Source of the DNA: Solirubrobacter ginsenosidimutans
Lineage (GTDB): Bacteria; Actinomycetota; Thermoleophilia; Solirubrobacterales; Solirubrobacteraceae
Length of the DNA: 64,000 nt
Reading direction: 5' to 3'
Assembly (NCBI RefSeq): GCF_027587205.1
Contig: NZ_JAPDOD010000015.1
Span: 114,680-178,679, forward strand
Shown here one piece after another: positions 59,767-64,000 of this stretch. The notes below the pieces were generated by a model. That model had not been told where the DNA came from. It was given only the letters and a program-made list of their open reading frames with translations, and did no database searches. Made by a program: the position numbers and the translations under genes. Position 1 is the first letter of the stretch. Each line of letters starts with the position of its first letter.

Positions 59767-60621
59767 TCAGCGTCTCGGTTGGCCGTAGCGCGGCCCGTCG
59801 TCCTCCCAGCGGGTGTCGTCGAACGGGTCCGGCGTGCGGTGCGCCGCGGCGACCGGCTCGGGCACGTTGAACTGCATCTCCGGTCGTCGATCGTCGCCGA
59901 ACATCGGCAGCGGGTCCTCGCACATCTCGTAGAGACGCGACACCGTGCGTTCGCCGATCTGCGCTCGCAACTCGGCGTCCGGACGTTCGTCCCAGTCGTC
60001 GTCCGGTGACAGCTTCGCCGGCCGCTTGCGCTCGGCCTTGATGAGGTTCGTCGTCAGCACGATCGAGCGCTGATCCTCGTAGCGGGTGTTGACGACGGTG
60101 TAGAGCTGCTCCAGCACCCACGGGGACGTCTGCTCGGCCCCGACGTCGTCGATGTGCAGCAGATCGACCGAGCACAACATGTCGATCAGCTGATTGAGGC
60201 TGTGGGCGCTGTCGTCGCGGAACGTCTCGCGGAGCATCGACAGCAGCCGAGGGAGCGAGTAGATCGCCACCGTGTGGTCGCGTTCCATCGCGGTCTTCGA
60301 GATCAGCATCGCGAGCGTCGTCTTGCCGGTTCCCAGGTCTCCGGTGAACCACAGCCCGCGACCACGCTCGAGCTGTTCCGAGATGGTGTCGCAATAGACC
60401 TGCACGCGCCTCAGGACATGCGGATACTGGGCGCGAAGCGATGGCACCGGCTCACGGTCGAACGACACGCCCCGGAAGGCCTTCGGGATCCGTCCGGCGA
60501 CCGCGTTCGCGCGCTTGCGGGCCTGAAGCCGCGGCCGGCACGAGCACGAATACGCGCGCCGGGTCTCCTCGTCGAAGAGGAAGCCTGAGCCGTCGCAACG
60601 GCCGTCGAGACACGCGGCCAT
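59767..60621 (-). CDS. DnaC/DnaI-like AAA+ helicase loader
   Basis: 284 residues. The N-terminus has a cysteine cluster (C4, C9, C26, C28) as in the zinc-binding domain of Bacillus DnaI, then an AAA+ core with Walker A GDLGTGKTTLA (94-104), Walker B VDLLHIDDVGAE, and the sensor-I asparagine in VLTTNLIKA. The C-terminal 60 residues are acidic, proline-rich and probably unstructured. The ATG overlaps the dnaB stop by one base, so loader and helicase are made together. Most actinobacteria lack a DnaC/DnaI loader and use DciA, which is also present here. Confidence 0.88.
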   Translation of the reverse strand: MAACLDGRCDGSGFLFDEETRRAYSCSCRPRLQARKRANAVAGRIPKAFRGVSFDREPVPSLRAQYPHVLRRVQVYCDTISEQLERGRGLWFTGDLGTGKTTLAMLISKTAMERDHTVAIYSLPRLLSMLRETFRDDSAHSLNQLIDMLCSVDLLHIDDVGAEQTSPWVLEQLYTVVNTRYEDQRSIVLTTNLIKAERKRPAKLSPDDDWDERPDAELRAQIGERTVSRLYEMCEDPLPMFGDDRRPEMQFNVPEPVAAAHRTPDPFDDTRWEDDGPRYGQPRR

Positions 60622-62006
60622 CAGTAGCGGTCGTCCGGGACGTAGGTCATGAAGCGCGGGAACTCCTTCTGGAACGTCAGCTCCACCGTTCCCAGGCCGC
60701 CGTTGCGGTGCTTGGCGATGATCAGGTCGGCCAGGCCCTCGCGCTCGGACTCCTGGTCGTAGTAGTCGTCGCGGTAGACGAACATCACGAGGTCGGCGTC
60801 CTGCTCGATCGCGCCCGACTCGCGCAGGTCGGAGAGCACGGGGCGCTTGTCCTGGCGCTGCTCGACGCCGCGGTTGAGCTGAGACAGCGCGATCACGGGC
60901 ACCTCGAGCTCACGCGCGAGCGTCTTCAACCCGCGCGAGATCATGCCGATCTGCTCGACGCGGTTCTCGACATTGCCGCCCGCCCGCATCAGCTGCAGGT
61001 AGTCGATCAGGATCAGCCCGAGGCCGTCAGCGGTCTGCTGGGCGAGCCGGCGGCACTTGGCGCGCACGTCGAGGATGCTGAGGTCCGACGAGTCGTCGAC
61101 GAACAGCTTCGACTCCGCCAGCCGGCCTGACGCGGCGAGGATCTTGCCCCAGCGCGACTGCGGGACGCGGCCCTTGCGGAGGTCGTCGCCCTTGATCGAC
61201 GCCTGGGAGGCGATGAAGCGCTGGGCGAGCTCGCCCTCGCCCATCTCGAGCGAGAACAGCGCCACGGCCTTGTTGGACGCGAGCGCGGCGTTCTCGGCGA
61301 AGTTGACCATCAGCGCCGACTTGCCCATGGAGGGACGCGCGGCCAGGATGATCAGGTTGCCGGGCTGGAAGCCGCCGGTGATCGTGTCGAGGTCCTCAAA
61401 GCCGGACGGCGTGCCCGTCATCGGGTTGCCCTCGAGCGAGAGCTTCTGCAGCTTGTCGAGCTCGGCGTCCAGCAGTTGCTCGGCTGAGCGGAAGTCCTTC
61501 CGCGAGTCCTCGTGGGCGACCTCGAGGATCGAGCGCTCCGCCATGTCCACCAGGTCGCGCGGCAGCGCCTCGTGGTTGTGGACGGTCGCCTGGATGTCGT
61601 ACGCCGCGTGCAGCAGCCGCCGCAGCATCGCGTTCTCTTTGACGATCCGCGCGTAGTTGCGCAGGTTGCCGACCGCGGGGACCGAGCCGGCGAGGAGCTC
61701 GATCGCGGCCGCTCCGCCGACGCTGTCCAGATCCCCCGCCTGCTTGAGGTGCTCGACCAGCGTCAGCGCGTCGACCGGCTCGCCGAGACCGTGCAGGTCC
61801 AGCATCGCCTGGTAGATCCGGCCGTGGCTCTCCCGGTAGAAGTCCTCCGGGTTCAGCCGCTCGTCGATGATCAGCGCGGGCAGCGACGTGTCCGACAGCA
61901 GCACGGCGCCGAGCACGGACTGCTCGGCTTCGAGGTTCTGCGGGGGCGCCATCGCGCCGCCGCCGAACCCGTCGCTGTGACCGTTGGTGGCGGGGAGTGC
62001 GCTCAT
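60621..62006 (-). CDS. dnaB: Replicative DNA helicase DnaB
   Basis: 461 residues, no intein. The N-terminal helical domain (PPQNLEAEQSVLGAVL) is followed by the RecA-like motor: Walker A ARPSMGKSALMVNF, ALFSLEMGEGELAQRF, Walker B LGLILIDYLQLM and the arginine-finger end VIALSQLNRGVEQR with SGAIEQDADLVMFVYR. A TAGACT hexamer (62017-62022) ends 10 nt before the ATG. First gene of a dnaB-dnaI pair, with rplI and rpsR upstream on the same strand. Confidence 0.97.
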   Translation of the reverse strand: MSALPATNGHSDGFGGGAMAPPQNLEAEQSVLGAVLLSDTSLPALIIDERLNPEDFYRESHGRIYQAMLDLHGLGEPVDALTLVEHLKQAGDLDSVGGAAAIELLAGSVPAVGNLRNYARIVKENAMLRRLLHAAYDIQATVHNHEALPRDLVDMAERSILEVAHEDSRKDFRSAEQLLDAELDKLQKLSLEGNPMTGTPSGFEDLDTITGGFQPGNLIILAARPSMGKSALMVNFAENAALASNKAVALFSLEMGEGELAQRFIASQASIKGDDLRKGRVPQSRWGKILAASGRLAESKLFVDDSSDLSILDVRAKCRRLAQQTADGLGLILIDYLQLMRAGGNVENRVEQIGMISRGLKTLARELEVPVIALSQLNRGVEQRQDKRPVLSDLRESGAIEQDADLVMFVYRDDYYDQESEREGLADLIIAKHRNGGLGTVELTFQKEFPRFMTYVPDDRY

Positions 62007-62076
62007 CGGGCGTCCGAGTCTAGGTCGAGTATCGGACGAACACCTGTTCGTGTTCCCGCATAGACCGCATTAACGA

Positions 62077-62103
62077 CGAAGCGCCGGCTCGGCCGGCGCT
62101 TCG
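62077..62103 (-). terminator. Intrinsic-type terminator after rplI
   Basis: Perfect 12-bp stem CGAAGCGCCGGC/GCCGGCGCTTCG with a TCG loop, 25 bp beyond the rplI stop, separating rpsR-rplI from dnaB-dnaI. Confidence 0.82.
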
Positions 62104-62128
62104 AAAGCTGCTGCGTGGCGCGCGAGCG

Positions 62129-62581
62129 CTACTTCTGCTCGACGACCATGGTCTTGACGGTCGCGACGACGCCGTCCTCGACCTCGACCTCGATCATGCG
62201 CGTCCCGACGGTGCGGATCGGCTCCTCGAGGTTGACCTTGCGGCGGTCGATCGTGATGCCGCGGGCCTCCTGGATCGCGTCCACGATGTCCTGCGACGTG
62301 ACGGAGCCGAAGAGGCGGCCGTCGTCACCCGCCTGGTGCGGGATCGTGAGCACGGTGCGGTTCAGCGCCTCGGCGGACTCGCGCGCGGCGGCCGTGGCCT
62401 GCGCCAGAGCGCGCTCGGTGGCCTCGCGACGCTTGGCCGCGGCGACGATCGCGCCCTTGGTGGCGGGGGCCGCCAGCTTGCGCGGGATCAAGTAGTTGCG
62501 CAGGTAGCCCTTCGAGACGTCGACGACCGTCCCGCGGGCGCCGAGCTGCTCGTGGTCCTGCAGGAGGATCGCCTCAGGCAT
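62129..62581 (-). CDS. rplI: 50S ribosomal protein L9
   Basis: 150 residues with both L9 domains: the N-terminal ILLQDHEQLGARGTVVDVSK and GYLRNYLIPRKLAAPAT signature, the long linking helix, and the C-terminal GRLFGSVTSQDIVDAI domain. Start ATG lies 2 bp after the rpsR stop. Confidence 0.97.
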   Translation of the reverse strand: MPEAILLQDHEQLGARGTVVDVSKGYLRNYLIPRKLAAPATKGAIVAAAKRREATERALAQATAAARESAEALNRTVLTIPHQAGDDGRLFGSVTSQDIVDAIQEARGITIDRRKVNLEEPIRTVGTRMIEVEVEDGVVATVKTMVVEQK

Positions 62582-62583
62582 GA

Positions 62584-62913
62584 CTAACGGTCGCGTCCGC
62601 CGCCGCGTCCACCGCGGCCGCCGCCTTCGCGCTCGTCCGCGCCCGAGCCCTCACCGACGTACGGAAGCAGCGCGAGCTCGCGCGCACGCTTCACCGCAGT
62701 GGCGATCTGGTTCTGGTGCCGGCGACACGCGCCAGTGATACGGCGAGACCGGATCTTGCCGCGGTCGGAGATGAACTTCCGAAGGGCGGTGATGTCCTTG
62801 TAATCGACGAACTCCACCTTGTCGCGGCAGTACTGGCAGGACTTCCGGCGTCCGCCGCCCCCTCCGGTCTTGCGATCACGCCGGCGCGTCGGCCGGCTGC
62901 GCTGCTTTGCCAC
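62584..62913 (-). CDS. rpsR: 30S ribosomal protein S18 (zinc-binding type)
   Basis: 109 residues from GTG 62913, with AGAGAGG about 12 nt upstream; the frame is open to 63171 but the rest precedes the conserved start and overlaps the ssb promoter region. The S18 core is intact ([56 protein letters not shown]). Cysteines CQYC and the later C-RRH make a zinc-binding site (C+ form). A Gly/Arg-rich C-terminal tail ([12 protein letters not shown]) is an unusual extension. Confidence 0.95.
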   Translation of the reverse strand: MAKQRSRPTRRRDRKTGGGGGRRKSCQYCRDKVEFVDYKDITALRKFISDRGKIRSRRITGACRRHQNQIATAVKRARELALLPYVGEGSGADEREGGGRGGRGGGRDR

Positions 62914-63116
62914 TGTTCGAAACCTCTCTAGCTGCTGACTCTTCGGATGCGCGCCCCGCGCGCACGAGGCCAAACGCCATTCGGCGCAGCCAGAGAGGGT
63001 AGCGGACCTGCCCTTTCCGTCCGGCATTCGCGCTAGACAGTCTGGCTTTGCACCAACACTGTGACTTTTCTCCGGAGAAACCGGCGTAGAAGGCCGGATC
63101 GCTCCGAAGGCGCCCG

Positions 63117-63122
63117 TAGACT
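63117..63122 (+). promoter_or_regulatory. Putative ssb promoter -10 (TAGACT)
   Basis: Lies 39 nt before the ssb ATG, leaving a leader that contains the AAGGAG ribosome site at 63148-63153. The same 248-bp interval must also hold the rpsR promoter on the other strand; a TTTCTCCGGAGAAA palindrome lies between at about 63066-63079. Confidence 0.4.
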
Positions 63123-63161
63123 CGACCCAAGGTCTAAGAGTCTGGAAAGGAGCCAGCCGGC

Positions 63162-63647
63162 ATGGCGGCAAGCAACATCAATCGCGTGGTTCTCACAGGG
63201 AACCTCACGCGCGACCCGGAGCTTCGGTCGCTGCAGTCCGGCACATCGGTCTGCAGTCTGCGTATCGCGTCCAACTCGCGGCGCAAGGAGAACGGCGAGT
63301 GGGTCGATAAGCCCAACTACTTCAGCGTCACGGTCTGGGGCGCCCAGGGCGAGAACTGCGCCCGCTTCCTGTCCAAGGGTCGCCCGGTCTGCATCGACGG
63401 TCGCCTCGACTGGCGCGAGTGGCAGGGCCAGGACGGCTCCAAGCGCGAGTCCGTCGAGATCGTCGCCGAGTCCGTCCAGTTCCTGGGCGGTCGCGACGAC
63501 GCCCCGGGTGGTGGCCAGGGCGGCGGCGGCCAGGCGTACAACAACGGGTTCGCCCCGCACTCGGACGTTCCGGCGGACACGTCGGACTTCGCTCCGCAGC
63601 CCGTGGGTGCGCGCAACGTGCCCGCGGACGACGACATCCCGTTCTAG
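63162..63647 (+). CDS. ssb: Single-stranded DNA-binding protein
   Basis: 161 residues. An OB-fold with [40 protein letters not shown] and [20 protein letters not shown], a glycine-rich linker and the acidic C-terminal tip DDDIPF that binds partner proteins. AAGGAG 8 nt before the ATG. It is transcribed divergently from rpsR-rplI, and no rpsF is seen in front of it, unlike the usual rpsF-ssb-rpsR-rplI order. Confidence 0.97.
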   Translation: MAASNINRVVLTGNLTRDPELRSLQSGTSVCSLRIASNSRRKENGEWVDKPNYFSVTVWGAQGENCARFLSKGRPVCIDGRLDWREWQGQDGSKRESVEIVAESVQFLGGRDDAPGGGQGGGGQAYNNGFAPHSDVPADTSDFAPQPVGARNVPADDDIPF

Positions 63648-64000
63648 GTCGTTAGAAGCGAGTTTGTTTTGGAGGGCCGCTCTTGGGCGGCCCTTCGTCG
63701 TTAAGAGACGAAAGTCAACTGCGCCGGGTGGGGGAGGGGGAGTGGCAGTGCCACCCGTCCCGGGCTGGCGTGGGTCCGCTTGGTGCGCGGCTCTGTTGGG
63801 GTCGAAGTGTGGTGCTGGGATACCGACAGTTACGGGCGTGGTGCTGACACCCCCGTCCGCGCCGGGCCTTGCGGTGATCGGTTACGGCGAGCAACGAAGT
63901 CATGCGCGAGGGGGGTGACGAACAAATGCGTCCTGTGAGGACGGTGGATTCATCCGGTCGATGCAACACGATCGTGTTCGTGTCGTGAGATCGGGGGTTG
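63648..64000. other. Non-coding right end: terminator, then G-rich region before the next gene
   Basis: 353 bases without a convincing gene. The ssb terminator is at 63673-63694. A small GTGGC-AGT-GCCAC hairpin is at 63742-63754. A very G-rich stretch (63905-63916) precedes an ATG at 63926 that opens a 20-codon frame ending at 63988, possibly a leader peptide. A 14-bp perfect palindrome AACACGATCGTGTT (63965-63978) could be an operator for a gene starting beyond the window. Confidence 0.4.
63673..63694 (+). terminator. Intrinsic terminator after ssb
   Basis: Perfect 8-bp stem AGGGCCGC/GCGGCCCT with loop TCTTGG, 25 nt after the ssb stop, followed by TCGTCGTT. Confidence 0.85.

Noticed and set aside
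62914..63171. N-terminal extension of S18 to 63171
   Set aside because: S18 begins at [11 protein letters not shown]; the extension overlaps the ssb start and has no homology expected for S18.
63715..63969. An 84-codon minus-strand frame at the right edge
   Set aside because: No recognisable protein features or ribosome site; composition is that of non-coding GC-rich DNA.

Overview
The window is high-GC actinobacterial chromosome around the replication origin. The conserved fhaA-fhaB-pstP-rodA-pbpA-pknB cell-wall/signalling operon, together with dnaA-dnaN-recF-dciA-gyrB-gyrA and rpmH-rnpA-yidD-yidC-khpB-rsmG-parA-parB, places it firmly among Actinomycetota. The extracellular Gly/Asp- and Thr/Pro-rich proteins, a GyrB with a long C-terminal insertion and a DnaI-like helicase loader make a Thermoleophilia/Solirubrobacterales-type organism the best guess. 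That placement is inference, because no rRNA gene is present. Layout: 1-7969 (minus strand) holds the cell-wall operon and a second, polytopic Ser/Thr kinase. 8055-12937 (plus) holds a CARDB-like membrane protein, a DUF4446 protein, pheA, an HNH nuclease and an M48 protease. 13213-22330 (minus) is the gyrA/gyrB/dciA/recF/dnaN/dnaA block. The coding strand switches at 22331-22636, and DnaA-box-like sites lie on both sides of dnaA. 22637-27276 (plus) is the rpmH-to-parB block with two parS sites, and its parB stop lies inside a tRNA-Ile gene. 27341-32055 is a small accessory stretch: a protein with an eCIS/DUF4157-type N-terminal motif, an RTX-repeat exoprotein, a cupin, a D12-class adenine methyltransferase and a bifunctional-nuclease-family protein. 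32057-41424 holds ddl, a PLP aminotransferase, DUF4126, a phosphodiesterase, an LLM oxidoreductase, a YmdB-type phosphoesterase, an AI-2E-type permease and an ABC exporter. 41436-45217 is a tetrapyrrole operon: hemB, a fused siroheme decarboxylase ahbAB, hemL and an unknown gene. 45275-49144 is a respiratory operon: Rieske protein, split cytochrome b, a fused cytochrome c, menG/ubiE and polyprenyl synthase. 49141-54338 holds tatA/tatC, tRNA-Lys and several lineage-specific envelope proteins. 54355-59724 holds a second ABC exporter, a class IV aminotransferase, a Gfo/Idh/MocA oxidoreductase, an RDD protein and purA. 59767-63647 is a replication/translation cluster: dnaI-like, dnaB, rplI and rpsR on the minus strand, with divergent ssb. 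Functionally the window combines origin firing and segregation, septal/lateral peptidoglycan synthesis under Ser/Thr phosphorylation, and the making of haem and menaquinone beside the cytochrome bc complex that uses them. No insertion sequence, prophage or CRISPR array was seen. Recurrent themes are 1-16 nt overlaps within operons and many operon-leading genes whose only upstream signal is a TANNNT hexamer 6-9 nt before the start codon, suggesting leaderless mRNAs.
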